64,000 bases of DNA from NORP110 sp051251595 (GCA_051251595.1 JBPOFA010000005.1:186001-250000); one strand, 5' to 3'. Shown: positions 8,426 to 17,662, counted from the stretch's first letter. Program-made: numbers and translations. The notes: generated by a model from the letters alone, not told the origin.

Positions 8426-9442
8426 TTATCCAATCGCGTGACGGTAAGAGGCCGAATAGCGGCCAGAGACATAATGTTCCAACTGACGTTCGATATCGCC
8501 CAGCAAAGACGATGCACCGAACCGAAACATATCAGGCTGCAGCCAACGGTCGCCCAGCTCATCCTTGATCAGGGCCAGATAAACCAGCGCGTCTTTGGCC
8601 TTGGAAATTCCACCGGCGGGTTTGTACCCAACCCGATAGCCCGTGCGTTCGTGATAATCCCGAATGGCCCGGATCATCGTCAGGGAAACCGGCAATGTCG
8701 CGTTGACGCTTTCCTTGCCAGTCGATGTCTTGATGAAATCAGCGCCCGCCATCATGCAAACATAAGACGCCCGCGCCACATTGCGCAGGGACCCCAGCTC
8801 TCCTGTGGCAAGGATCGCTTTGACATGGGCATCCCCACAGGCGCGGCGGAACTCTTTCATTTCGTCGTAAAGCCCCTGCCAGTCGCCCGTCAGCGCAAGA
8901 CGTCGCGAAATGACGATGTCAATCTCTTCGGCCCCGGCCTTGACCGATTCCTCAATTTCTGCGACCCGCAAGTGAAACGGCGAAAGCCCCGCCGGAAAGC
9001 CGGTCGAAACGGCCGCGACGGGAATACCCGTGCCCTGCAATGCATGAACCGCAGCTTCGACCATATCGTGATACACACAGACCGCCCCGGTGTGGATGCC
9101 TTCAACCCCGAGCCTCTTCAAAATATCGGCGCGAACCGGGTGCGCCGCCTTGGCGCACAGCCGACCAACCCGTCCGGTCGTGTCATCACCCGACAGGGTC
9201 GTCAGGTCGATACAAGTGATCGCCTTCAGCAACCAAGCCGCCTGATATTCCTTTTTGACCGAACGCCGCCCCGGCAGCGTGGCCGCACGGCGTTCAATAG
9301 CAGATGTATTCGCCTGCACAGAGGCAACCCAATCCAGATCCAGCGCCATTCCGGCGTTTCTGGGTTCGTGAAGTTGGGGCAAATGGGCGGTGTCCGTTTC
9401 GACACCAGTTTCTAAACGATCTGTCTGCAAAAGAGCCTCCAT
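8426..9442 (-). CDS. deoC: Deoxyribose-phosphate aldolase
   Basis: Class I aldolase cleaving 2-deoxyribose 5-phosphate to glyceraldehyde 3-phosphate and acetaldehyde. The 338-residue protein carries the Schiff-base lysine in ADFIKTSTGK and the second conserved lysine segment VGYKPAGGI, plus the DIVISRR stretch of the barrel. The frame opens 14 codons earlier; the ATG at 9442 is preferred because it has GAGGT about 13 bases upstream and homologues start near here. It is longer than E. coli DeoC because of an N-terminal extension of about 65 residues, as in other alphaproteobacterial forms. It is in an operon with the ALDH16-like gene; a palindrome lies 46 bp upstream. Confidence 0.93.
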   Translation of the reverse strand: MEALLQTDRLETGVETDTAHLPQLHEPRNAGMALDLDWVASVQANTSAIERRAATLPGRRSVKKEYQAAWLLKAITCIDLTTLSGDDTTGRVGRLCAKAAHPVRADILKRLGVEGIHTGAVCVYHDMVEAAVHALQGTGIPVAAVSTGFPAGLSPFHLRVAEIEESVKAGAEEIDIVISRRLALTGDWQGLYDEMKEFRRACGDAHVKAILATGELGSLRNVARASYVCMMAGADFIKTSTGKESVNATLPVSLTMIRAIRDYHERTGYRVGYKPAGGISKAKDALVYLALIKDELGDRWLQPDMFRFGASSLLGDIERQLEHYVSGRYSASYRHAIG

Positions 9443-9487
9443 GAAGCAGAGCTGAAACCTCGCATGGTGCTGCGGGTTTGGCAAGTT

Positions 9488-9503
9488 TTTACCAAATGGT
9501 CAA
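9488..9503. promoter_or_regulatory. Near-perfect palindrome upstream of deoC (possible operator)
   Basis: TTTACCA-AA-TGGTCAA: the arms match at six of seven positions. It lies in the 170-bp divergent region between deoC and rpe, 46 bp from the deoC start. The shape and TGGT/ACCA core resemble GntR-type operators, but no such regulator is in this window, so the regulator is unknown. Confidence 0.4.
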
Positions 9504-9612
9504 ATAGTATTCGCTGTTTTCCAGTTTCTGCGTATCACTTGATTAAATACGGGCCGTGACATGGGGCCTTTGAAAGGGTTAAACCAACCAAAACATGCAG
9601 AGGATAACCAAG

Positions 9613-10296
9613 ATGAGTTTTGATCGTTCCGTGAAAATTGCTCCGTCGATTCTGGCGGCTGATGCTGCCAATTTGGGGCGGGAATGCGAAGCCATCGAAA
9701 CCCAAGGCGCTGATTGGGTGCATGTCGATGTTATGGATGGGCATTTCGTGTCCAACCTGACATTCGGCCCCGGCATGTGTCAGGCGCTGCGTCCGCATAT
9801 CAAGACCGTGATGGATGTGCATTTGATGATCGCGCCGGTTGATCCCTATATCGAAGCCTTTGCCAAGGCCGGGGCCGACAACATCACCGTCCATGTAGAG
9901 GCGGGGCCCCATATCCACCGGACCTTGCAAGCGGTCAGGGCCACAGGCGCACGCGCCGGAATTGCGATCAATCCCGGAACGCCAGCCAGCTCTATTTCGA
10001 ACCTTTTGGATATGATCGACCTGATCTGCGTCATGACCGTCAATCCCGGGTTTGGCGGGCAAAAATTTATCATGGGGCAGATCGAAAAAATCACCGAACT
10101 TCGGCAAATGATCGGGGATCGCCCGATTCACATCGAGATTGATGGCGGCGTTGATCTGACCACAGCCCCCTTGGTGCGGGCTGCCGGGGCCGACATTTTG
10201 GTGGCCGGATCATCTATCTTCAACAATGGCTCTGCCGAAGATCCTGGCGGCTACGGGGAAAGTATCGCGGATCTGCGACAGGCTGCGGGGGGCTGA
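9613..10296 (+). CDS. rpe: Ribulose-phosphate 3-epimerase
   Basis: Interconverts ribulose 5-phosphate and xylulose 5-phosphate in the pentose phosphate and Calvin cycles. It is 227 residues long, normal for the family. Visible hallmarks are APSILAAD at the N-terminus, HVDVMDGHFV and DVHLMI (metal ligands His and Asp), MTVNPGFGGQKF and EIDGGV, and the C-terminal VAGSSIF phosphate-binding segment. The ATG at 9613 is chosen over the one at 9595 because AGAGG lies 9 bases upstream. Its 3' end overlaps the convergent O-antigen ligase-like gene by 77 bp. Confidence 0.95.
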   Translation: MSFDRSVKIAPSILAADAANLGRECEAIETQGADWVHVDVMDGHFVSNLTFGPGMCQALRPHIKTVMDVHLMIAPVDPYIEAFAKAGADNITVHVEAGPHIHRTLQAVRATGARAGIAINPGTPASSISNLLDMIDLICVMTVNPGFGGQKFIMGQIEKITELRQMIGDRPIHIEIDGGVDLTTAPLVRAAGADILVAGSSIFNNGSAEDPGGYGESIADLRQAAGG

Positions 10297-11548
10297 TCGC
10301 CGCCACGCCGGGAACACTACCGGTTACAGCCAGCAACAACAGATACATCAGGATCGTCATCAACTGATCCACAAGGCTGGTCGACAACAAAACCGCCAGC
10401 AACAGCGCGCAGCCAAAGCCGTTGGTCAGGGATCGGACATAGCGCTCAGCCGCGCTGGTGGCGGGCAGACGGTGATGCAGCATCACCAGCCCGCCCAAGG
10501 TGATCAGCAGGGCGATCACCCCAAACACGCCGCCTTCAAAGAATGTTTCCAACACGATGTTGTGCATTTCCAGATTGAAATAACTGGACTGCGCCGATTG
10601 TCCCGGACCAAACCCGAAAAGCGGTTGTTCCAGGGCTTGTTGAAACCCATAGGTCCAGTTGACAACACGCCAGGACAAGGAATTGTCGATATAGCGAAAA
10701 TCAAAGGCCGCGTTGTCAAAGGAAAAATGCGATAGAAACTGCGGCAGGCTGCGCAGGTCGGAAAACCTGTCTGACCACAAAAGCGCCGCTGTCACCGCAA
10801 GGATCACACCGCCTAGGCTGACAATTCGAAGGCCCCATTTTGCATTCGCAAAGGCGCAATAGGTCACAACCAACAGCGCCATCGCCCAGGCTGTCCGCGC
10901 AAATGTCAGATAAATCGCGAGTAATCCCAAGGCCAGCAATCCCAGATGAAGGATACCAACGGGCCGCCCCTCTTTGACCCGCACAACCTCTAGAATGACA
11001 AGGGCCAGCACCATCTGGATCGAAAACGAAACCGGATGCACATCACTGCCAAAGGCTCGCATCACGGTTTCTTTGCCCGCTTCAACAAAACCAGTTCCGG
11101 TCACAACCTGAACCAGCGAAAGCGCGCCGCCGACCAGAATAAACATCACCGTAAATATCCGCACAGGGCCCAGGATCGACGGATCCCTGAAATGCAAAGA
11201 CGCCGCATTCATGAACAAACCATAAAGCGCCAGCAGCGCGAACAGGGACACCGCGTCCAAAACGCCGATCTCTGTATTCGCGATGCAAGACAGCAGCGCC
11301 ACGAACAGCCAAGCCAGAATGCCCGTCACAAACAGGGCAGAGCCCGCCGCCAGACGCAGATCCGCCAATGTCAAAAGCCCAAGGATCAGCAACATGCCCA
11401 GCCCGGCAAGCTCGGAAATCGCCCCAAACCCGAAGTTTTCGCCAATGCCCGCCAGCCACCGCACCCCAATCAGCAAGATCAAAACCCGTCCGGAAAGACC
11501 GATCGCGGAAACCGGATGGGGCGGGGGGGCAAGGGGTGCAAAGCTCAT
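10220..11548 (-). CDS. O-antigen ligase/polymerase-like membrane protein (Wzy/WaaL type)
   Basis: A 442-residue polytopic protein with about ten to twelve membrane helices and a large extracytoplasmic loop in the second half containing NSLSWRVVNWTYGFQQALEQ and FGFGPGQSAQ, typical of the O-antigen ligase/polymerase superfamily; the segment LEMHNIVLETFFEGG also fits. It would polymerise or transfer polysaccharide units at the periplasmic face. The frame is open far upstream, but the ATG at 11548 overlaps the flippase stop by 4 bp and starts the first hydrophobic domain. The last 77 bp lie antisense to the end of rpe. Confidence 0.85.
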   Translation of the reverse strand: MSFAPLAPPPHPVSAIGLSGRVLILLIGVRWLAGIGENFGFGAISELAGLGMLLILGLLTLADLRLAAGSALFVTGILAWLFVALLSCIANTEIGVLDAVSLFALLALYGLFMNAASLHFRDPSILGPVRIFTVMFILVGGALSLVQVVTGTGFVEAGKETVMRAFGSDVHPVSFSIQMVLALVILEVVRVKEGRPVGILHLGLLALGLLAIYLTFARTAWAMALLVVTYCAFANAKWGLRIVSLGGVILAVTAALLWSDRFSDLRSLPQFLSHFSFDNAAFDFRYIDNSLSWRVVNWTYGFQQALEQPLFGFGPGQSAQSSYFNLEMHNIVLETFFEGGVFGVIALLITLGGLVMLHHRLPATSAAERYVRSLTNGFGCALLLAVLLSTSLVDQLMTILMYLLLLAVTGSVPGVAAISPPQPVADPRYFPRSRQDLRQSHC

Positions 11549-12873
11549 GGTTTCAACGCCCGCAACGACTTGTCTTCGGGCAAAAGGCACGCCAACAGAT
11601 CGGTGCGCAGGCCAAGCCTGCTCAGCGCCATTGCCCAAAACAGACCCTTGCGCAAACAGGTGCCCACCAACACGGCCAGCGCCGTCCCGCTGCTGCCCCA
11701 CATCACGGTTGCGCCCACCAGCACCACGGCGTTCACAACCAAAGACACCGCCCCCACGCGCATCGCTGTTTTTTCGCGCCCACACATATTCAGCGCAATA
11801 TCAGCAGGGCCAGTGACAGCGTTCAAAACGCCGGCCAGCACCAAAATACGCAATGCACCGGCGGCCTGTGCAAATTCTGGCCCGAAAAACGCCAGGGCCT
11901 GTTCGGCGAACACCATCAAGGGGATTGCCACCGCAAGTGTCGGCAGGCACATCCGAAGGACCGCGCTGTGGATCAGCGACCGCGTCTTGGCCAAATCACC
12001 GGCATGCCAGGATTCCGACAGCATCGGGGCCAGCACCACGTTGTAGCTGGTCATGAAAAACGCCAGCAACATCGCCAACCGATTGGCCGCAAAATAATAC
12101 CCGGCCGCTTCGGGGCCCAATGCGATCCCCACAATAACCACATCGGCGTTTGCCAGAAAGATATTCGAAACCGAGGTCACCCAGAACGGAAACACCGATC
12201 CGCGCCAATCCTGTGATATCGGGCCAGTTCGCCGCCCGTCCGGCAGCCCCGCGCGCATTACTATCCATTGCGCGGCGGTGACTCCCAGCAAGGTGAGCAC
12301 CAGCATGCTCATCACCAACACGGTCGAAACGAACGCGCCAGTTGCCCAGAACAGGACCAAGGCGCAGCATAAAACCAGCCCGCGCCACAGCACCTCTTTG
12401 GGGATCAGCGACAGTCGCACCATATGCAGGCTGCGCGCCAAATGCGCTTGAAAATCGGCCAGCCCAACCGCCAAAACAAGCCCGGCGCCCAAGACCAGAA
12501 CCGGCCAGGAAAACCCCGAAAACTGCCCAAAGCTTTTGGCGACCCCAACACAGATCGCCGCGATCAAAACCGTTGCCAGGGTGGCCGCTGCCGCCAGCCA
12601 AAAGGCGCGGGCGCGCAGGCTTTGCATCTCATCAAATGCACCCGCCTTGCGCAGGGCTGGCAGGTAGCGAACCAACGCCATCTGTTGCCCGGCCGCGCCG
12701 ATGACCGACAGCAACAACGTTGTGTTCAGGAAAAAAGCAACCTGTCCGAACCCGGTCGGCGTCGTGATCCGGGCCAGAACAATGGAAAACACATATGTCA
12801 TGCCCGCTGCGGCCAATTTGATGACCAGCGTTTGGCCCCCACGCGTGGCCAGTTTTCCGGTTTCAGTCTGCAT
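11545..12873 (-). CDS. Polysaccharide flippase, Wzx/MOP superfamily
   Basis: A 442-residue protein with about 12 to 14 membrane helices spread over its whole length and the N-terminal pattern of polysaccharide exporters (GGQTLVIKLAAAGMTYVFSI then LARITTPTGFGQVA). These proteins flip lipid-linked repeat units across the inner membrane. It is co-transcribed with the ligase-like gene (4-bp overlap). Its promoter lies in the divergent region shared with the glycosyltransferase at 13043, which holds a CtrA-like box. Confidence 0.88.
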   Translation of the reverse strand: MQTETGKLATRGGQTLVIKLAAAGMTYVFSIVLARITTPTGFGQVAFFLNTTLLLSVIGAAGQQMALVRYLPALRKAGAFDEMQSLRARAFWLAAAATLATVLIAAICVGVAKSFGQFSGFSWPVLVLGAGLVLAVGLADFQAHLARSLHMVRLSLIPKEVLWRGLVLCCALVLFWATGAFVSTVLVMSMLVLTLLGVTAAQWIVMRAGLPDGRRTGPISQDWRGSVFPFWVTSVSNIFLANADVVIVGIALGPEAAGYYFAANRLAMLLAFFMTSYNVVLAPMLSESWHAGDLAKTRSLIHSAVLRMCLPTLAVAIPLMVFAEQALAFFGPEFAQAAGALRILVLAGVLNAVTGPADIALNMCGREKTAMRVGAVSLVVNAVVLVGATVMWGSSGTALAVLVGTCLRKGLFWAMALSRLGLRTDLLACLLPEDKSLRALKP

Positions 12874-12940
12874 CTTCGGGTCAGTTCCTCTGTGCCAAAC
12901 AGGCGTTTCAATGGTTAACGCAACCTTACGAGCAGTTTGA

Positions 12941-12955
12941 TTAACGTCCTGTTAA
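12941..12955. promoter_or_regulatory. CtrA-like box (TTAA-N7-TTAA) between flippase and glycosyltransferase genes
   Basis: TTAA at 12941-12944, seven bases, TTAA at 12952-12955; the pair also sits in a palindrome ATTAAC-N5-GTTAAT. The motif equals the core of the CtrA consensus TTAA-N7-TTAA(C). Another TTAAC half-site lies at 12915. It is placed to act on both divergent genes. Confidence 0.55.
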
Positions 12956-13042
12956 TGCGAAAGACTCTAGAATTTTAAACAAATCAACGTCGTCGCGCAG
13001 ATGGTCTCATCTACCGCTGGCCGACATAACAGGAGCAAGCTT

Positions 13043-14170
13043 TTGCAGGGGCACACACATCTCAACATAATGGGGACCCGTGGCGTCCCGGCGGCCCATG
13101 GCGGGTTCGAAACATTCGCAGAGCGTCTGGCGCTCTACCTTGTGTCACAGGGCTATTCCGTGACCGTCTATTGCCAATCTGACGGCGCCGTCGATCTTGA
13201 CGGGCGCGAAGACTACTGGCACGGCATCCACCGCGTGCATTTCGGAACGCGGCATTCCGGCCCGGCCGGCACGATCGAATTCGATCTGGCCTGCGTGCGT
13301 CATGTTCTCAAGCAACCCGGATGCGACCTGGTCCTGGGCTACAACACCGCAATCTTTAACGTCCTGCAACGCCTGAAGGGCCGACAGGTCTTCATGAATA
13401 TGGATGGCATCGAATGGAAACGCGCCAAATGGTCCTTTCCTGCAAAGATGTGGTTGCTGATGAATGAAATCATCGGGGCCAATCTGTGCAACACTCCGAT
13501 TGCCGATCACCCCGAAATTGGCAAACACGTGTCCACCAGAACCCGTACTGCGCCCGTTGTCATCCCTTATGGCGCAGACATCGTCGGCGCGGCTGACGCG
13601 GGCCCCATCCTTGATCTGGGACTAGAGCCAAGCCAATATTTCGTCTCGATCGCCCGGCTGGAACCGGAAAATTCGATCCTAGAAATCGTAGAGGCCTTCA
13701 AAGCCGCCGACACCGGACTAAAGCTGTTGGTTCTGGGCCGCATGGATGAGAGCAACGACTATCACCAGGCGGTGCGTAAGGCCGCAAACGACAATGTGAT
13801 TTTCCCCGGCGGCATTTACGAAGACCACAGGGTCAAATCCATCAGGTTCCACGCACGGGCCTATTTCCATGGCCATCAGGTTGGCGGCACGAACCCCTCC
13901 CTCGTCGAGGCTTTGGGCGCCGGAAACGCCGTCATTGCCCATGACAACCGCTTTAACCGCTGGACGGCAGGCGAAAACCAGCATTTCTTCAAAACGGTGG
14001 AAGACTGCACAACCCATATTCAACGATTGGCCCGCGACGACATCGCTTTGTACAAGGCCCGTATCGCTGCACGAGAACGCCACTCAATCGAATTCAGATG
14101 GCAAACCGTTCTCGCGCAGTATGAATCCTTGATGCTGGGTGCAGGCCAACTTCAGCTGGCCGCCGAATAG
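13043..14170 (+). CDS. Glycosyltransferase with DUF1972 domain (rhamnosyltransferase-like)
   Basis: A GT-B glycosyltransferase of about 375 residues. The N-terminal DUF1972 domain is recognised by IMGTRGVPAAHGGFETFAERLALYL; the C-terminal glycosyltransferase group 1 domain contains SIARLEPEN, HGHQVGGTNPSLVEALGAG and the Glu of the E-x7-E type region. Such enzymes add the second sugar, often rhamnose, to a lipid-linked primer. A TTG at 13043 is chosen as start because AGGAG sits 7 bases before it; an ATG at 13001 in the same frame has no such site. The 3' end overlaps the convergent kinase gene by 19 bp. Confidence 0.88.
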   Translation: MQGHTHLNIMGTRGVPAAHGGFETFAERLALYLVSQGYSVTVYCQSDGAVDLDGREDYWHGIHRVHFGTRHSGPAGTIEFDLACVRHVLKQPGCDLVLGYNTAIFNVLQRLKGRQVFMNMDGIEWKRAKWSFPAKMWLLMNEIIGANLCNTPIADHPEIGKHVSTRTRTAPVVIPYGADIVGAADAGPILDLGLEPSQYFVSIARLEPENSILEIVEAFKAADTGLKLLVLGRMDESNDYHQAVRKAANDNVIFPGGIYEDHRVKSIRFHARAYFHGHQVGGTNPSLVEALGAGNAVIAHDNRFNRWTAGENQHFFKTVEDCTTHIQRLARDDIALYKARIAARERHSIEFRWQTVLAQYESLMLGAGQLQLAAE

Positions 14171-16320
14171 CGGTCATAATACCCCGCATTATACCGGTTT
14201 TGCGCACGGATATCGCATTTGTTCAAAACCGGGTACAGCCGCGCATTCACGTTCATCGCGCTGCGCAGGGGCTGCACAGCGGCCCGCAGATCATTCTGAC
14301 TTGTCGTGGCCCATTTCACCGCCAGCACCACCGCATCGGCATGCTGCGCCAGATATCTGGCGTCCACCACAGGCAAGACCGGCGGTGAATCGATAACGAT
14401 CATCTCATACACATCGCGTGCCTGACGGATCAGGTCCTCGAACGCCGAGGTGCTCAGCAACTGATCCGTTGCAAACTCGCTGCGCCCGGCCCCCATAATC
14501 AGCGCCAAATCCGTCGCAGGATCGCGCGCATAAAACGTGTTGGACATTTCTGTCTGGTCCGGGTTTTGCAGGTAATCCAGAAACCCAACTGGCGGTTCAA
14601 ACCCCAAATGCCGATGCAGCGACGGTTTGCGCAGATCGGCATCAATCAACAGGGTTTTCTTGCCCGCCTGCGCATAGGTTCTGGCCAGCGACAGGGCAAG
14701 CGTCGTCTTGCCTTCGCCTTCCAGTGCCGAAGTCACCAAAACCAAGCGCCCTTTTTCCAACGCTGCGTCGCGGCCGACCTCTAGGGTTGACCGGAAATCC
14801 TGATCAATCGCGGCGCGCAGTTTTCGCACTGATTCCGAATAGATCGACAAAGGCGACTCTACGATGTTTTCAGACACCGACAGACGGCCCGAATTCTGTT
14901 CGTCGCTGTTGGGAATGCTTGTGGCCACGGGCGCTTGCAAAAGCTCTGACAATTGCTGCGCTGACGTGACGCCGCCAATGTAATATTCATTCAAAAACGC
15001 CAGACTGATGCCAACGCCCGAAGAAACAGCAAGCGCCAGCAAAAAGACCAGCGTCTGGTTGGGAAAGCTCGGCGCGGCGGGGATCAGGGCGGGCGACACA
15101 ATACGGCTGTCGGCCACCTGAATATGCGCCTGCGTCTCCAACGCCTGAAGCCGCGACAGCAAGACCTGATATTGGCTGCGGGCAATGCTCGATTCCTGTT
15201 GCAGCGCATAAATCTCTGTCAAAAGTTCTGGCGACAATTCTGCCGTCAACAGACCGGCCCGCAACTCTGCCCGCAGCTTTGCGACATCCTGATCGGCGGT
15301 TCGGATATTCTCATTCAGACTGGACAGCTTGGCGACAGATCGTTGCTTCAGATCCGCCTCGTTCGCAGCCAGTGCAGCTTTGGTTTCCGCAAGCGTCAGC
15401 TGTGACGGTTGCGTGCCAATCTTGGCTTCCAGCTCTTGCCGTTCCTCATCCAGGCGCAGCACCGCATCCGTCCCGATCGTATGCGCCAACGCGCCCCAGT
15501 CTTCGGTTTCCAAGTAAAAGCCCAGATCTTCCTGAAGCAGCAGCTTGCCTTCCAGATCCGTGCGCATGTCCTCAAATTTCTGACGCAGCAACAGCAGCTC
15601 TGGATCGTCAGAATCCGCACCGATCCGGGCCAGATTGTCCTCGATCAACTGGTCAAACTCATCCTCATACCCCGCGACCGTTTGTTGTGCGTCGGCCAGG
15701 TGTTCGCGCAGCAAATCACGCGCCGCCAAAGAGGTCGCAACCTTCGTTTCGACCTGTTGGGCGACATAGGTGTTCGCGACCGCATTAGACAGCTCTGCCG
15801 CACGTTCCGGCGAATGAGAGGTCACGGCCACAGAGATCAGATAGGTCAGCCCCTTGCGTCGCACCGCCACGGCATCGCGAAATTTGACAAGCGTTTCGGG
15901 GACAGCCGCGGCCAGCTCTGCCGGGGCGGCGTGCGCGATCCCCACGGCGCTGGCGAACCGATCCGCAATCGAGATTTGCGGCCCAAATTCCGCGTCCGTC
16001 ATCAAATCATTGGCCGATATCACCTCAAGCGCGACAGAATCCGATCGTAAGATTTCAACCTCGCTGTCCACCCGCGCATTGTCTGTCGCCGCAGATCGGT
16101 TTCCAGAGGTGCCGGGGTCCAGAATGTTGTTGTTTTCCGTGTTCACGAAAATCAACGAGGACGCTGTGAATGTCGGTGTAACGGATATCAGAAATAGCCC
16201 GGCCAGCCCGAACACGATCAAGAACGTGTATCCGATGATACGAATTTGGCGACGCAGCACCGCGATGATGTTGCGCAATTCGAAATCAGGGCTTTGGCCA
16301 AGTGGTTGAACCTGTGTCAT
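14152..16320 (-). CDS. Polysaccharide co-polymerase and tyrosine autokinase (Wzc/ExoP type)
   Basis: A 722-residue inner-membrane protein controlling chain length of the exported polysaccharide. Order: Wzz-like N-terminal domain with a TM helix (about 28-48), long periplasmic coiled coil, second TM helix (about 430-450, just after a Pro-rich SPALIPAAPSFPNQ), then a cytosolic BY-kinase domain. This has Walker A SALEGEGKTT (Lys538), Walker A' LLIDADLRKP and Walker B MIVIDSPP. The C-terminus carries a Tyr cluster (710, 714, 715, 718), the autophosphorylation site in this family. AAAGGA lies just before the ATG. The gene starts inside the upstream ligase gene (35-bp overlap). Confidence 0.93.
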   Translation of the reverse strand: MTQVQPLGQSPDFELRNIIAVLRRQIRIIGYTFLIVFGLAGLFLISVTPTFTASSLIFVNTENNNILDPGTSGNRSAATDNARVDSEVEILRSDSVALEVISANDLMTDAEFGPQISIADRFASAVGIAHAAPAELAAAVPETLVKFRDAVAVRRKGLTYLISVAVTSHSPERAAELSNAVANTYVAQQVETKVATSLAARDLLREHLADAQQTVAGYEDEFDQLIEDNLARIGADSDDPELLLLRQKFEDMRTDLEGKLLLQEDLGFYLETEDWGALAHTIGTDAVLRLDEERQELEAKIGTQPSQLTLAETKAALAANEADLKQRSVAKLSSLNENIRTADQDVAKLRAELRAGLLTAELSPELLTEIYALQQESSIARSQYQVLLSRLQALETQAHIQVADSRIVSPALIPAAPSFPNQTLVFLLALAVSSGVGISLAFLNEYYIGGVTSAQQLSELLQAPVATSIPNSDEQNSGRLSVSENIVESPLSIYSESVRKLRAAIDQDFRSTLEVGRDAALEKGRLVLVTSALEGEGKTTLALSLARTYAQAGKKTLLIDADLRKPSLHRHLGFEPPVGFLDYLQNPDQTEMSNTFYARDPATDLALIMGAGRSEFATDQLLSTSAFEDLIRQARDVYEMIVIDSPPVLPVVDARYLAQHADAVVLAVKWATTSQNDLRAAVQPLRSAMNVNARLYPVLNKCDIRAQNRYNAGYYDRYSAAS

Positions 16321-17662
16321 CACTTTTCCTTTCGGGGTTTGGGTGCGCCAGTCCAAGCGCAACAAGCGTAAGCAAGGCGAACATGTTCGCCTGAATTTCC
16401 AGACTGAAATCAAAGAGCGAATGCAGCGCCGCCAGCGTCAGCGCCCCAAGTGCCGCCACCGCCAAGGGCGGCGCCTGTCTTTGATTTCGGGTTTTGCGCC
16501 ACAGCGCATTGGCCGCGATGCCGCCTGAGATGATCGGCAATGACCCAATGATCACGCCCATCTCAGCCCAAAGGGTCAAATAGGTTGAATGGGCCTTGTC
16601 CCAGACGAACCCGGCGGAAACAGGCGGGGCATGGAACATTTGAAAGGCCAACGGGAAACTGTCATTTCCAAAGCCGAACAACGGTCGCGTGCGGATCATT
16701 TCCAGAACTTGGCGATAAAGCTCTAGCCTCGTCGTCGCGGCTCCGGGGATGTGCAAGAACCGCTCGGTCAGCCCCGGCCCAAAGACCATCACGACCAGGC
16801 CAACCGCCAAACCGCCCATTAACAGGTTTGCCATGTTCACCGACCGGCTGCAGACCAACACAATCAGCAGCCCGACAGCGCTGGCCACGATCCCCATCCG
16901 GGATTCCGTGCTGATCAGGGTCACCAACAGAACGAACAAGCATAGGGTCAGCGCGGCTTTTTCCAGCCAGGGCAAAGAATTCCGCCGGCCAGAGCGTTTG
17001 GGTCTGACCAGCAACGCCAGCCCCAGAACCAAGGCCATGCCCAATTGGGTCGCAAAGGAATTGCGGCTGACAAACCCGCCCGTCGCGGCCCCCAGATAGG
17101 CCGTCTTGGAAAAGGTCAGCCCGCCATCCCCAAGGGTCTTTAACGACACCATGGCCAGCAATGCGTGAAACGTGACCCCGAACAACAGAACATGCGCAAA
17201 AAGGCTGGCGCGCCGCGGCGTGTCCACGACGCACAGCATCAGGTAAAAGAACCCCAGATAACTCGCCGCCCGGACGGTCGCCAAGATCGTCGCAGAGGGG
17301 GCCATGCTTTGACGCGGCCCAAACAAGGGGGCCGCCTGCCACAAAGAGGCGATCAGAAAAACCGCAATCACAGCCATGAGCGCAACCGTGCTTCCCTCAA
17401 ACCGGGAAAAGCGGCTGCCACAAAATTGCGCGTAGACCACGCCGGTTATGCCAATCACACTGGCCCAGACCATCCACAAGATCGCCGTGTTGCTGCCGGC
17501 CGGAAAGGGGGACAGCACAACAACGGCCATCAATGCCGTTGTCACGATCCTCTTTGGCCAAACCGATCGGTGTCGCAGGATCTGCACCGCCCAGTCCGGT
17601 TTCTGCGGGACAAACATCGGCTCGGCTGGCGGCGATGCAAAGAGCGCCATTCGGGACATCAT
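16286..17662 (-). CDS. O-antigen ligase family protein (second copy in the locus)
   Basis: A 458-residue polytopic membrane protein of the O-antigen ligase/polymerase superfamily, with about ten helices and a periplasmic loop containing TTRLELYRQVLEMIRTRP, FGFGNDSF and the conserved WDKAHSTYLTLWAEMG segment with the family His. The frame is open upstream, but ATG 17662 overlaps the preceding stop by 4 bp. It is only distantly similar to the ligase-like protein at 10220, so the locus may contain both a polymerase (Wzy) and a ligase, or two polymerases; which is which cannot be told from sequence alone. Confidence 0.85.
   Translation of the reverse strand: MMSRMALFASPPAEPMFVPQKPDWAVQILRHRSVWPKRIVTTALMAVVVLSPFPAGSNTAILWMVWASVIGITGVVYAQFCGSRFSRFEGSTVALMAVIAVFLIASLWQAAPLFGPRQSMAPSATILATVRAASYLGFFYLMLCVVDTPRRASLFAHVLLFGVTFHALLAMVSLKTLGDGGLTFSKTAYLGAATGGFVSRNSFATQLGMALVLGLALLVRPKRSGRRNSLPWLEKAALTLCLFVLLVTLISTESRMGIVASAVGLLIVLVCSRSVNMANLLMGGLAVGLVVMVFGPGLTERFLHIPGAATTRLELYRQVLEMIRTRPLFGFGNDSFPLAFQMFHAPPVSAGFVWDKAHSTYLTLWAEMGVIIGSLPIISGGIAANALWRKTRNQRQAPPLAVAALGALTLAALHSLFDFSLEIQANMFALLTLVALGLAHPNPERKSDDTGSTTWPKP

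Noticed and set aside
7726..8568. Long plus-strand frame antisense to the aldehyde dehydrogenase gene
   Set aside because: Arg/His/Gln-rich product, no ribosome binding site, fully covered by a well-supported gene on the other strand.
11036..12216. Plus-strand frames antisense to the ligase-like and flippase genes
   Set aside because: Composition biased to His, Gln, Arg and Pro, no recognisable domain, fully inside membrane protein genes on the minus strand.
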